From positions 576,568 to 640,567 of the forward strand of contig NZ_MEDO01000014.1 in the NCBI RefSeq assembly GCF_001724815.1: a DNA stretch of 64,000 nucleotides, read 5' to 3'. The translations under genes and the position numbers were made by a program. This DNA comes from Arenimonas sp. SCN 70-307. Lineage in GTDB: Bacteria > Pseudomonadota > Gammaproteobacteria > Xanthomonadales > Xanthomonadaceae. Below are positions 48,399-57,222 of the stretch, piece after piece. Numbering within the stretch: position 1 is the first letter of the stretch; each line of letters starts with the position of its first letter. The notes below the pieces were generated by a model. The model was not told where the DNA came from and made no database searches. It saw nothing but the letters and a program-made list of their open reading frames with translations.

Positions 48399-49265
48399 AT
48401 GAAGCACGTTCTGCCCCTGCTGCTCGTCCTCGCCCTTGCCGCCTGTGGCGAGAAGGCCGCCGAACAATCCACCGGCGTGGCCGGCCCGGCGCCTGCCCCG
48501 GTCGTTGATCCGGCCGGCCCGGCCCCCGACACCTCGGTGACCGACGAGGACCTGGCCCCGGCCGCCGACGAGGCTGCCACCGACGCCACCGCGCCGGCCG
48601 AAGCCACCGAAGAACCTGCCGCGCCGGCCACCGAGGCCGCCCAGGCCACCCCGGCCGCGCCGGCCGAGCTGCCGCCGCTGGATCCGGCCAAGGCCCCGCG
48701 CAAGGGCGTGGACTACGAGCTGCTGGCCGAGCCGCAGCCGACCATCACCCAGGGTGGCATCGAGGTGGCCGAAGTCTTCTCGTACATGTGCATCCACTGC
48801 GCCAACCTGCAGCCGCTGCTCAACACCTGGAAGACCAAGCAGCCGGCCGACGTGAAGCTGGTCTACGTGCCGGGCGTGTTCGGCGGCGCCAGCGACAACT
48901 TCGCCCGCGGCTTCTACGCCGCCGAGGCCATGGGCCTGGTGGACAAGACCCACGACGAGCTGTTCAAGGCCGTGCTGATCGAGCGCAAGTTCCAGACCGG
49001 CTCGCCGGAGGAAGTGGCCGACTGGTACGCCAGCCAGGGCGCCAACCGCGAGACCTTCCTGTCGACCATGCAGAGCTTCGCGGTGACCACCAAGATCAAC
49101 CGCGCCCGCCAGTTCTCGCTGCGCGGCGGCGTCGATTCGACCCCGACCATGATCATCGCCGGCAAGTACCGCGTCACCGCCACCGCCGACCGCGGCATGG
49201 AAGGCCTGCTCGACAGCATCGACTGGATCGTCGCGCACGAGCGCGCCGGCAAGCCGATGCCCTGA
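48399..49265 (+). CDS. dsbA: DsbA-like thiol:disulfide oxidoreductase, lipoprotein
   Basis: The 288-residue protein begins with a lipoprotein signal (MKHVLPLLLVLALAACGEKA). A spacer of about 80 residues rich in Ala, Pro and Thr puts the catalytic domain away from the membrane. The DsbA fold follows: VAEVFSYMCIHCANLQPLL with the active site CIHC, where most DsbA proteins have CPHC, then VDSTPTMIIAG with the cis-proline. Residues PKRTG-type helical insert (GVFGGASDNFARGFYAAEAM) are present. It should oxidise cysteines in the envelope. A ten-base-stem terminator follows. Confidence 0.92.
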   Translation: MKHVLPLLLVLALAACGEKAAEQSTGVAGPAPAPVVDPAGPAPDTSVTDEDLAPAADEAATDATAPAEATEEPAAPATEAAQATPAAPAELPPLDPAKAPRKGVDYELLAEPQPTITQGGIEVAEVFSYMCIHCANLQPLLNTWKTKQPADVKLVYVPGVFGGASDNFARGFYAAEAMGLVDKTHDELFKAVLIERKFQTGSPEEVADWYASQGANRETFLSTMQSFAVTTKINRARQFSLRGGVDSTPTMIIAGKYRVTATADRGMEGLLDSIDWIVAHERAGKPMP

Positions 49266-49290
49266 GCGGCGCCACCGCCAGGCTGAACGC

Positions 49291-49320
49291 AACGGGCCGC
49301 GAAAGCGGCCCGTTTGCTTT
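49291..49320 (+). terminator. Rho-independent terminator of the dsbA gene
   Basis: AACGGGCCGC-gaaa-GCGGCCCGTT with a GNRA-like loop, then TGCTTT. Confidence 0.88.
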
Positions 49321-49362
49321 GGCGGTCTTGTCCCCGCCGCGCGGCGGACGCACCATGGACGA

Positions 49363-50109
49363 ATGGCCGAAAAGAAACCCGACCGGCTGCGCTTGCTCAG
49401 CGCCAACATCCAGGCGGGCTCGAGCACGCGCGCCTACCGCGACTACGTCACCCGCAGCTGGTCGCACGTGCTGCCCAACGGCAAGCGCATCAACCTCGAC
49501 AGCCTGGCCGAGCTGGCCAGCAACTACGACCTGGTGGGCCTGCAGGAGTCCGACCCGGGCAGCCTGCGCTCGGGCTTCACCAACCAGGCCGACTACCTGG
49601 CCGAGCGCGCGCACTTCCCCTACTGGAGCCACCAGCCGAACCGGCGCATCTCGCGCATCGCCGGCAGCGGCAATGCGCTGCTGAGCCGGCTCGAACCCGC
49701 CGAGATGCTCGACTACGCCCTGCCCGGCCGCATCGCCGGCCGCGGCGTGCTGCTGGCGAAGTTCGGCCAGGGCAAGGACGCCTGGCAGCTGGCCATCACC
49801 CACCTCTCGCTGGGCGCGAAGTCGCGCCAGCTCCAGCTCGGCTTCCTGGCCGAGTTGTTGTCGGATGCGCCGCGCCTGGTGCTGATGGGCGACTTCAACT
49901 GCGACTTCGACGCGCCCGAGATGCGCCCGCTCTACCGCCAGACCTCGCTCGAGCCACCGCCCGAACGCGTGTCCACCTTCCCCAGCTGGGCCCCGCAGCG
50001 CGGCCTCGACCACGTACTCACCGGCGGCTTCCAGGTGCTCGACTACAAGGCCGTGCCCGCCGCCGGCTCCGACCACATGGCGGTGGGCGTGGAGCTCGCG
50101 CCCAAATAG
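49363..50109 (+). CDS. Endonuclease/exonuclease/phosphatase (EEP) family protein
   Basis: The 248-residue protein has the EEP fold: LRLLSANIQAGSS (N), LVGLQESDPG (metal-binding Glu), ITHLSLGAKSR, LMGDFNCDFDAPE (catalytic Asp and Asn), GLDHVLTGGF and SDHMAVGVEL (catalytic His). All catalytic residues are present and there is no signal peptide. The substrate could be a nucleic acid or a phosphoester. It starts 53 bases past the dsbA terminator and ends at a palindrome. Confidence 0.9.
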   Translation: MAEKKPDRLRLLSANIQAGSSTRAYRDYVTRSWSHVLPNGKRINLDSLAELASNYDLVGLQESDPGSLRSGFTNQADYLAERAHFPYWSHQPNRRISRIAGSGNALLSRLEPAEMLDYALPGRIAGRGVLLAKFGQGKDAWQLAITHLSLGAKSRQLQLGFLAELLSDAPRLVLMGDFNCDFDAPEMRPLYRQTSLEPPPERVSTFPSWAPQRGLDHVLTGGFQVLDYKAVPAAGSDHMAVGVELAPK

Positions 50110-50161
50110 AAAGGGGGTCAGGTTCACTTCCTGCGGCGGAAGTGAACCTGACCCCGTTTCT
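50108..50161. repeat. 24-bp inverted repeat between EEP and peptidase genes
   Basis: Arms 50108-50131 and 50138-50161 pair with one mismatch (AGAAAGGGGGTCAGGTTCAC against the complementary arm). The left arm's first bases belong to the TAG stop of the EEP gene, and the right arm reaches the peptidase stop. It likely terminates both transcripts. Confidence 0.9.
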
Positions 50162-51529
50162 TCAATAGCCGCCGAAGCTGCCGGCGGCGCCGGGGAAGAC
50201 GACGGGGCTTTCGGTGCCGTCTTTCGCGACGGCGGAGACGCCGAAGAAGTAGTTGTCGATGACGACGTTCCTGAGGGTGAAGGCCTCGACGTCGCCGACC
50301 CAGCGGCTGTGGGTCCACTGCGGCTCGGTGGTGAGGCGCCAATAGACCTTGTAGCCGGCCAGGTTGGGCGCCTGCGCGGCCGGGGCGCGGGTCCACTTGA
50401 GCGTGGTGTCGGCGGTGACGGCGCCCTCGATGCTCACGTTGGCCGGCGGCGGCGGGGCCCAGGCCAGGCCGGCCAGGCTGACGGCGTTGAGCGCGGTGAG
50501 CTTGGCGGCGTAGTCGAAGTCCACGCCGTCGATCGTGTCGCCGTAAACGCGGCCGTTTTCGGTGCGCAGGTCCTGGTGCTGGCGGTCGTAGTGTTCGTTG
50601 GTTTCCATCACGCGCACGGCCGGATAGCCCAGGTCGTTGAACGGGCGGTGGTGGCCGCCGCGGGCGAAGCGGTCGAGGCGGTAGACCATCATCACGTCGA
50701 GGTTGGGCACGTAGGCCGCCATGCGGTCGATGTAGCGCGCCAGGTTGCGGGTGGGCGAGTCCACTTCGCCGCCGGTGAAGCGGCGCAGGCGGGCCTCCTC
50801 GGCGGTTTCGGTGGCGCGCGTGCCTTCGGCGAAGACGCGGGCGGTGGTGTTGTCGACGATGCCGTTGATGCCGGCGCTGTTGCCGATCATGTCGTTGTTG
50901 AGCACACCGGTGATGCGCCAGCCCTCGCGCTGCGCCTGTTCGGCCAGGAACCGGCCGCCGAACAGCCCCTGCTCTTCGCCCGAGAGCGCGGCGTAGACGA
51001 TCGAACCGGGGAAGGTGTACTTCGTCAGCACGCGCGCCGCTTCAAGCGTGCCGGCCACGCCCGAGGCGTTGTCGTTGGCGCCGGGGGCATCGGACACGGC
51101 GTCCATCACGTCGGTGGCGCGCGAATCGATGTCGCCGCTCATGATCACGTAGCGGTTGGGGTCGGCGCTGCCGCGCTGGATGGCGATCACGCTCACCACC
51201 TCCACCGGGCCGGGGATGCGCGGCTCGCCCTGCACGGTGCCTTTCACGTAGCGCACCTCGAGGCAGCCGCCGCAGGCGCGCGAGATGCGCTCGAACTCGG
51301 CGTGGATCCAGCGGGTGGCGGCGCCGACGCCGCGCTTCGGGTCGGTCTGGCTCGACAGCGTGTGGCGGGTGCCGTAGGACACCAGCTGGCGGATGTCGGC
51401 CTCGATGCGCGCGGCGGAGGGCGCGGTGGCGATCTGGTGCAGCTCGGGCTTTTCAGCCGGCGGTGGCGCCACTTGGGCGAGGGCCGGCACGGCGGCGAGG
51501 CAGGCAAGGGCAAGCAGGGTGCGGCGCAT
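50162..51529 (-). CDS. Secreted M28-family metallopeptidase
   Basis: The 455-residue protein starts at MRRTLLALACLAAVPALA, a clear signal peptide; the longer track ORF crosses the intergenic region. The M28 core is GANDNASGVAGTLEAARVL (bridging Asp), ALSGEEQGLFGGRF (Glu pair) and LNNDMIGNSAG. The first metal ligand, usually the His of a G-x-H-x-D-S motif, reads SGDIDSR, so an Asp sits in its place. GGHHRPFNDLGYPAVR may supply the later histidine. The C-terminal 90 residues resemble a fibronectin-type III domain (NLAGYKVYWRLTTEPQWTHS). It is probably an aminopeptidase or endopeptidase of the periplasm or medium. Confidence 0.9.
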   Translation of the reverse strand: MRRTLLALACLAAVPALAQVAPPPAEKPELHQIATAPSAARIEADIRQLVSYGTRHTLSSQTDPKRGVGAATRWIHAEFERISRACGGCLEVRYVKGTVQGEPRIPGPVEVVSVIAIQRGSADPNRYVIMSGDIDSRATDVMDAVSDAPGANDNASGVAGTLEAARVLTKYTFPGSIVYAALSGEEQGLFGGRFLAEQAQREGWRITGVLNNDMIGNSAGINGIVDNTTARVFAEGTRATETAEEARLRRFTGGEVDSPTRNLARYIDRMAAYVPNLDVMMVYRLDRFARGGHHRPFNDLGYPAVRVMETNEHYDRQHQDLRTENGRVYGDTIDGVDFDYAAKLTALNAVSLAGLAWAPPPPANVSIEGAVTADTTLKWTRAPAAQAPNLAGYKVYWRLTTEPQWTHSRWVGDVEAFTLRNVVIDNYFFGVSAVAKDGTESPVVFPGAAGSFGGY

Positions 51530-51645
51530 GGCGGGCTCCGGGCGGTTTGGCCGGCCAAGCCTGGGTTTCACCCCCGCCAGCGTCAACCGCTCCTTCGACA
51601 ACGATCCGTGCCAGCTGGCCCAGACGAAGCCACCAGGCGCGTCTA

Positions 51646-51679
51646 TTTGCATAAATTTGCATTTTATAATGCTTTGCAT
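51646..51679 (+). promoter_or_regulatory. HipB operator and -10 box
   Basis: An AT-rich island holds three TTTGCAT repeats (51646, 51656, 51673) and a palindrome GCATT-ttat-AATGC (51659-51672). The consensus -10 box TATAAT (51665-51670) lies inside the palindrome. The first ATG is only 18 bases downstream, so the mRNA leader is very short or absent. Antitoxin autoregulation would explain the layout. Confidence 0.65.
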
Positions 51680-51687
51680 GTATATAT

Positions 51688-52017
51688 ATGCGAATGAAGA
51701 GCAAGGGAACCAGCACGATTACGTCCCGCGGACAGCGTACGACCCGGCATCTGGCGGGTTTGATCCAGCGGGCGCGATTGGTCCGCAACATGACCCAGGC
51801 GGACCTGGCAGAGCGTGCGCGAGTCAGCCCCGGCAGCATCCACAGACTGGAGCGCGCCGAGCCCGGCGTTGCTCTATGGGTGTGGCTGAACGCCATGGAA
51901 GCGCTCGGCCAATTGGAGCTGATTGAGTCACTGCGCGACCCGCTGACCGAGGCCCTGGCGGCAGAAGCAGCCCCCAAGAGAGCTGGCAGCTCGCGTATCC
52001 CGGACTTGGACTTTTGA
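51688..52017 (+). CDS. hipB: HipB-type antitoxin, XRE helix-turn-helix
   Basis: The 109-residue protein (or 107 from the second ATG) has an XRE-type helix-turn-helix: LAGLIQRARLVRNMTQADLA to VSPGSIHRLERAEPGVALWV (about 24-63), with the recognition helix in SPGSIHRLER. It is followed two bases later by hipA. As in other HipB proteins it should bind the operator upstream and block HipA. No Shine-Dalgarno site precedes either ATG. Codon use is less GC-rich than in flanking core genes. Confidence 0.88.
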   Translation: MRMKSKGTSTITSRGQRTTRHLAGLIQRARLVRNMTQADLAERARVSPGSIHRLERAEPGVALWVWLNAMEALGQLELIESLRDPLTEALAAEAAPKRAGSSRIPDLDF

Positions 52018-52019
52018 GA

Positions 52020-53306
52020 ATGGCTGATGTCCTGCGCTACGTCTTCGTGCACCTTCCCGGCGAACAAGAGGCAGTGCCAGCTGGTGTTCTGACCTTGACC
52101 GAGGAGGGCCGCGAGACGCTAGCCTCACGGTTCGTCTACGGGCGCAACTACTTGACCCGACACGGCCGCATCCCGGTCGATCCCAAGTCGCTTGCCCTCG
52201 ATTCCAACGCTCGGCGTGCGGAAATCACGCCGGCGAACGGATTGGCGCTGTTCGGAGCGCTACGAGACGCAACACCAGACTTGTGGGGCCGGCGAGTCAT
52301 CGAAAACAAACTCAGGGCGCCCCCGGACAGCCTCCCCGAGTCGGTATACCTCGATCATGCCGGGGACAACCGAGCCGGTGCGCTTGATGTTCGAGTGGCA
52401 CGCGATTCACCCTCTGCGCCCGGGGTCTTGCCCGGCAGCTTCGACCTTGAGCATCTGGTGCAAGCCGCCGACCGCATCGCCGAAGGCGAGCCGGTACCCA
52501 CACATCTGGAAATGATCTTCCTCGGCGCCCCGGGCTTGGGCGGTGCGCGGCCCAAGGCAGCGCTACGGGATGACGGTCGCCAGTGGGTGGCGAAATTCCC
52601 TGCCCGACAGGACGGCTTCAATGTCCCCATGATCGAACGGGCGAGCTTGGAACTAGCGCGACAGGCCGGAATCCAGGTGCCGCGCACGCGCCACATCCGG
52701 CTCGGCGACGGCCGTGACGTGATGCTGATAGAACGCTTCGACCGCGGCGAAGAAGCTGCGGGATACCCGAGGACACACATGGTAAGCGCCCTGACCATGC
52801 TGGGTTTGCATGAACACGACCGGAGCGCCGGTTATGCCGACCTATGCCGGGTCATCGAGCAGTTCGGCGTGAGTGGCCATGTCCAGGCAGACCGGACGGA
52901 ACTCTACCGTCGAATGGTCTTCAACATCTTGGTCACCAACGACGACGACCACCTGCGCAACCATGCCTTCCTTTACGACGCGACTGGTGGTGGCTGGCGA
53001 CTGAGTCCGCTTTACGACGTGGTGCCGCGCCCGATGCTGGGCACGGACCGTTACTTGGCGATAGGAGTCGGCGCACAGGGACGCCTCGCGACATTGGACA
53101 ATGCGCTCAGCCAGTGCGAGCAGTTCGGCCTGTCAAAGCCGGAAGCCGCCGCGATCATAGACTCGGTCGTTACGGCTGCGCGCCCTTGGAGGAACGCCTT
53201 CGAGTCACTTGGCGTACCGGCGCAAGAATGCGACCGGGTCGCACCCGCTTTTCGCCGGGCTGCCGATATTGGCATGGGGAAGGTCGAAGCCGCTGCCAGA
53301 TCCTGA
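52020..53306 (+). CDS. hipA: HipA-family toxin kinase
   Basis: The 428-residue protein (from ATG at 52020) is a HipA-type serine/threonine kinase. An N-terminal HipA_N region (RYVFVHLPGEQEAVPAGVLT) precedes the kinase core: RPKAALRDDGRQWVAKFP supplies the ATP-binding lysine, IERFDRG a hinge, NILVTNDDDHLRNHAFLY the catalytic Asp and Asn, and LSPLYDVVPRPM the metal-binding Asp. Relatives phosphorylate glutamyl- or other tRNA synthetases and cause persistence. All key residues are present. The track's TTG start at 52014 lies inside hipB and is less likely. A hairpin (53326-53345) follows. Confidence 0.92.
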   Translation: MADVLRYVFVHLPGEQEAVPAGVLTLTEEGRETLASRFVYGRNYLTRHGRIPVDPKSLALDSNARRAEITPANGLALFGALRDATPDLWGRRVIENKLRAPPDSLPESVYLDHAGDNRAGALDVRVARDSPSAPGVLPGSFDLEHLVQAADRIAEGEPVPTHLEMIFLGAPGLGGARPKAALRDDGRQWVAKFPARQDGFNVPMIERASLELARQAGIQVPRTRHIRLGDGRDVMLIERFDRGEEAAGYPRTHMVSALTMLGLHEHDRSAGYADLCRVIEQFGVSGHVQADRTELYRRMVFNILVTNDDDHLRNHAFLYDATGGGWRLSPLYDVVPRPMLGTDRYLAIGVGAQGRLATLDNALSQCEQFGLSKPEAAAIIDSVVTAARPWRNAFESLGVPAQECDRVAPAFRRAADIGMGKVEAAARS

Positions 53307-53325
53307 AGCGTACGGACGGAAAGGG

Positions 53326-53345
53326 GCCGCGGATTGCTCCGCGGC
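53326..53345. terminator. Hairpin between hipA and the TonB-dependent receptor gene
   Basis: GCCGCGGA-ttgc-TCCGCGGC forms an eight-base stem in the gap of two convergent genes. A second small stem, GTTCT/AGAAC, lies just beyond. Confidence 0.6.
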
Positions 53346-53362
53346 ACCCGTGAGTTCTTTCC

Positions 53363-56236
53363 TCAGAACTTGATGTCGGCGCGCACGTAGAAGAACCGCC
53401 CACCCGGGATGTCATAGGTGGAGGCGTCGTAACCGTTGAGCGAGCACGACAGGCAGATCGGCGGGTCCTTGTCGAAGGCGTTGTTCACGCCGAAGGCCAG
53501 GCCCAGGTCGTTGAAGTCCTTGAAGCGGTAGGCCACCTGCAGGTCGTGGTAGGTGGTGGCCTCGAGCACGTTGGTGTTGTTGGCCGGGTCGGAGCAGACC
53601 GGGAAGCTGATGGCCCGGCCGCACTGTTCGCGCAGCTCGCTGATGTGGCGCAGGGTCCAGCCGGCGCTCCAGTTGCCGCGCGACCAGTCGAGGCTGAAGT
53701 TCGAGGTCCACTCCGGGATGGCGCTGTCGACCACCTCGATGCCCGGGCCCTGCGGCTGCACCTGGCCGGCGGCGCCGACGGCGCGGTAGTCGCCCACCAG
53801 GGTGTTGCGCCAGGCGGCCTTGAACTGGCCGATGTCGGTGACCGGGAACACCCACACCAGGTCGAGGTCCCAGCCGTCGGTCTCGATGGTGCCCAGGTTG
53901 GTCAGGCGGTTGTTGAAGCCGTTGATGCCGCCGGTGGGCGCGCGGGTGATGCCGTCGCAGTAGAGCGCGTCGAGCGTCTGCACGCACAGGTCGAGCTGGG
54001 TCTGGGCGTCGATGGCCTGGATGGCGCCCTCGATGTCGTGGCGGTAATAGGTGACCTCCACGTCCACGCGCTCCGCCGCCGACGAGTTCTCCAGGAACGA
54101 GGGGCTCCAGACGAAGCCCGCCGCGAAGCTCCTGGACGACTCCGGGTCGAGCTGGTCGTTGCCGCCGGTGGTGATCGAGATCTGCGGATTGGGCTGCTGG
54201 TAGTTCGAGGGCACGCCCAGCGCGGCGCAGTTGCCCGCCAGCGAGGGATTGAGCAGCGGCGTCGAGCACGGGTCGTCGAGCTGGGCGTCGAAGCGGCTGG
54301 CCGAACCGAACAGCTCGCCGATCGAAGGCGCGCGGAAGCCCTCGGCATAACTGGCGCGGAACACCAGCTCCTCCACCAGCTGGAAGCGCAGGCCGTACTT
54401 GGGCGTCACTTCCGAAATGCCCGTGGAGTAGTCGGAATAACGGCCGGCCACGGTGAGGTCGAGCTTCTGGCCGATCTCGTCGTTGTTCCACAGCGGGAAG
54501 TTGAGCTCGACGACCAGTTCGCTCACGTCGTACTTGCCCGAGGTCGGCAGCGAGGGCACGCCGTTGTAGTCGCCGGCGATGGTCAGCGCGTCGGGGCGGT
54601 ACCAGCCTTCCAGGCGGCGGTGCTCGAGGCCGGTGGCGAAGTCCACCGAACCGGCCGGCAGCTCGAACAGGCTGCCCGAGAGGTTGGCCGTGACCAGGGC
54701 CAGGTCGTTCTGGCTGCGGTCGCGCACGATCGGCTGGATCCAGGCCAGCATCTGCGGCGTGATCGTGCCCGGGCCGCCGAAGATGTTCAGCGGCGTGCAG
54801 CCGGCCACCGCGGCGCAGGCCGCCGGGTCGCCCAGCGCGAGCGCGATGTTGCGGATGTTGTAGCTGCCGAAGTTGGTCTGCTCGGCCTTGTTCTCGCTGA
54901 AGGCCAGGTTGACGTCCCAGTACAGCGTGCGCTGGCCGGCGTCGAACACGCCCTCCAGCCCCGCACCCACGTACCAGGTGTCGACCTCCTGCTCGAACAC
55001 GCGCGGCCCGCCTTCGACCGGGCGGCGGCCGATCAGGATCAGGTTGGTGGCCGAGTCCAGGTCGAAACCAAACGGATTGAAGGGGTTGAGCGCCGAGATG
55101 AAGATGTTGTCGGCCAGCGGGTTGCCGGTGCCGGCCTCGGGGCCCAGGAACAGCGGCTCGGGCGCGGCCTGGTTGGTGGACTGGCGGCGGTTCCAGAGCA
55201 GCTTGGCGTAGCCGCCCACCGAGTCGCTGAACTCGAAGCGGGCCTGGCCGAAGGCGCCCACGCGCTCGGACGGCGTGAGCAGCAGGTTGAACTGCGAGAA
55301 GTTGAAGCGGTCGGCGCTGGTGAAGCAGTGGTAGTCGTCGGTGCGCGTGCAGCCGGTCTGCGCCGGGTCGAAGAACGGGTTATTGGCGCCGTCGTTGGGC
55401 GTGATGTCGAACACCTCGCTGGTGTTCGGATCGATGAAGATGAAGCGGCCCGTCGGCGTGGCCGAGCTGCCGAAGGCCACGCCGGTGCCGGGCACCGGGA
55501 AGCTCGACTGCGCGCGGTCGCGCGAGAAGACCACGTCCTGGTCGGTGTAGCTCAGGCCCAGGAAAAAATTGGCGCGCTCGGTGCTCGTGCCCCAGGCGAA
55601 GTCGATCGACTTGGTGGTGCCGTCGCCCTCGCCGTACTGGCCGAGCTGGGCATTGATGGCCAGCCCGTCGAAATCCCTGCGGGTGATGATGTTGATCACG
55701 CCGGCGATGGCATCCGAGCCGTAGAGCGAGGACGCGCCGTCCTCGAGCACCTCGATGCGGTCGATGATGGCCAGCGGGATGGTGTTGAGGTCGGTGGCCG
55801 CGCCCACGCCCGAGGCCGAGGCCTCGTTCACCCAGCGGATGCCGTCCACCAGCACCAGCACGCGCTTGGAGCCCAGGTGGCGCAGGTCGGCCTGCGCGGA
55901 GCCCGCGCCGACGCCACTGCCGTCCGGCGGGAAGCCGAAGTTGCCGCTGGAGTTGAACTTGGTGTTGAGCGCCGAGCCCGAGCCGGTGAGCGACTGGATG
56001 ATGTCGGCCACGGAAGTGAGGCCGCTGCGGTCGATGTCGGCGCGGGTGATGCGCTGCACCGGCACCAGGCCCTCGGCTTCGGCGGTTTTCAGGCGCGTGC
56101 CGGTGACCTCGACGCGGTCGAGGGTCTTGAGGTCGTCGGCGGCCTCGTCCTGCGCCAGGGCCACGGCGGGCAGCATCGCGAGCAGCAATGCGCCGCGGAC
56201 CGCCTGCGCCAGGCGGGAGTTGCGGATGGTCTTCAT
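53363..56236 (-). CDS. TonB-dependent outer-membrane receptor
   Basis: The 957-residue protein has a signal peptide ([20 protein letters not shown], cut near ALAQ), a TonB-box-like stretch [17 protein letters not shown], and a plug domain: [50 protein letters not shown] 22-strand barrel follows, ending in [10 protein letters not shown] with the terminal Phe. It resembles Oar- and peptide- or oligosaccharide-type receptors of Xanthomonadales. No plug-bound ligand genes sit beside it, so the substrate is unknown. Cysteine pairs in the extracellular loops ([22 protein letters not shown]) may form disulfides. Confidence 0.95.
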   Translation of the reverse strand: MKTIRNSRLAQAVRGALLLAMLPAVALAQDEAADDLKTLDRVEVTGTRLKTAEAEGLVPVQRITRADIDRSGLTSVADIIQSLTGSGSALNTKFNSSGNFGFPPDGSGVGAGSAQADLRHLGSKRVLVLVDGIRWVNEASASGVGAATDLNTIPLAIIDRIEVLEDGASSLYGSDAIAGVINIITRRDFDGLAINAQLGQYGEGDGTTKSIDFAWGTSTERANFFLGLSYTDQDVVFSRDRAQSSFPVPGTGVAFGSSATPTGRFIFIDPNTSEVFDITPNDGANNPFFDPAQTGCTRTDDYHCFTSADRFNFSQFNLLLTPSERVGAFGQARFEFSDSVGGYAKLLWNRRQSTNQAAPEPLFLGPEAGTGNPLADNIFISALNPFNPFGFDLDSATNLILIGRRPVEGGPRVFEQEVDTWYVGAGLEGVFDAGQRTLYWDVNLAFSENKAEQTNFGSYNIRNIALALGDPAACAAVAGCTPLNIFGGPGTITPQMLAWIQPIVRDRSQNDLALVTANLSGSLFELPAGSVDFATGLEHRRLEGWYRPDALTIAGDYNGVPSLPTSGKYDVSELVVELNFPLWNNDEIGQKLDLTVAGRYSDYSTGISEVTPKYGLRFQLVEELVFRASYAEGFRAPSIGELFGSASRFDAQLDDPCSTPLLNPSLAGNCAALGVPSNYQQPNPQISITTGGNDQLDPESSRSFAAGFVWSPSFLENSSAAERVDVEVTYYRHDIEGAIQAIDAQTQLDLCVQTLDALYCDGITRAPTGGINGFNNRLTNLGTIETDGWDLDLVWVFPVTDIGQFKAAWRNTLVGDYRAVGAAGQVQPQGPGIEVVDSAIPEWTSNFSLDWSRGNWSAGWTLRHISELREQCGRAISFPVCSDPANNTNVLEATTYHDLQVAYRFKDFNDLGLAFGVNNAFDKDPPICLSCSLNGYDASTYDIPGGRFFYVRADIKF

Positions 56237-56293
56237 TGGCTTCCCTCAGGTTGGATGGCCGGCGCCTTGCCCCCCAATGCGCCGACGACTCCG

Positions 56294-56322
56294 GTTGTAA
56301 GGAAAGCGTCAAGAAGCGACAA
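56294..56322 (-). promoter_or_regulatory. Promoter of the TonB-dependent receptor gene
   Basis: Read on the minus strand, TTGTCG and TACAAC are 17 bases apart, about 58 bases upstream of the ATG. The surrounding 60 bases are AT-richer than the genes. Confidence 0.5.
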
Positions 56323-56376
56323 GAATCGCTAACACTCACGCGGTTAGCACAAACGAACGCCGCGCCCCGGTTTCGT

Positions 56377-57174
56377 TCAGGGTGAGAAAAAAACACTCAC
56401 GCCGACCACGGCCAGGAAGGCCGCGAACACCTTGCGCAGCGCCGGACCGCTGATGGCGTGGGCGAGGCGCGTGCCCAGCGGCGCGCACAGCATCGACGCC
56501 ACGGCGATGCCCGCGGCGGCCGGCAGGTAGACGTAACCCCAGCTGCCCGCGGGCAGGCCGGTCGGCGCACCCTGCAGCGCATAACCCGCCGCGCTGGCGA
56601 TGGCGATGGCCACGCCGCAGGCGCTGGACGTACCCACCGCGCGCACCGGCCGCACGCCGCGCCAGACCAGCAGCGGCACCGTCATCGAACCGCCGCCGAT
56701 GCCCACCAGCGCAGACATCGCGCCGATGCCGCCGCCGGCCGCGGTGTAGCCAGGCCCGCGCGGTGCATCGGCGCGCTCGTGGCGCGAACGCGGCCAGTCC
56801 AGCGCCATCTGCAGCGCGGCCAGTCCGCAGTAGCCCGCGATGAGCCAGCGCAGCCAGTCGCCCTCGAGCCGCACCGCCAGGCCGCTGCCCAGCCAGCCGC
56901 CCAGCAGCAGGCCCGGCACCAGCCAGGCCACGGTGGGCCAGAGCACGCTGCCGCGTCGATGGTGGCTGCGGGCCGAGCTCAGGCCGGTGAGCACGATGCT
57001 TGCCAGGGCCGTGGCCAGCGCCACGTGCACGGCATGCTCCAGCGGCACGCCCTGGGTGGGCAGCAGCCACACCAGCGCCGCCACCAGCACCAGGCCGCCG
57101 CCGATGCCCAGCAAGCCGGCCAGCACGCCCGCCACCGCGCCCAGGGCCAGGTAGAGCAGCCAGGCCGCGCTCAC
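56377..57174 (-). CDS. TauE/SafE-family membrane transporter
   Basis: The 265-residue protein has about eight membrane helices and the two inverted TauE/SafE repeats, each opening with the glycine-rich signature: LAGLLGIGGGLVLVAALVWL (about 17-36) and MSALVGIGGGSMTVPLLVWR (about 153-172). The family exports sulfite, sulfoacetate or other organosulfur anions. No substrate gene lies nearby, so the specificity is open. The first codons are 48 bases from the divergent lytic transglycosylase start. Confidence 0.92.
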   Translation of the reverse strand: MSAAWLLYLALGAVAGVLAGLLGIGGGLVLVAALVWLLPTQGVPLEHAVHVALATALASIVLTGLSSARSHHRRGSVLWPTVAWLVPGLLLGGWLGSGLAVRLEGDWLRWLIAGYCGLAALQMALDWPRSRHERADAPRGPGYTAAGGGIGAMSALVGIGGGSMTVPLLVWRGVRPVRAVGTSSACGVAIAIASAAGYALQGAPTGLPAGSWGYVYLPAAAGIAVASMLCAPLGTRLAHAISGPALRKVFAAFLAVVGVSVFFSP

Positions 57175-57222
57175 GCGGCGCCCCGGCCGGGGGCGGCGTT
57201 TCCGGGGGCTTGGGCTAGACTC

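Noticed and set aside
53546-56332. A 928-residue plus-strand ORF antisense to the TonB-dependent receptor
   Set aside because: Shadow frame; the receptor frame has signal peptide, plug and terminal Phe.
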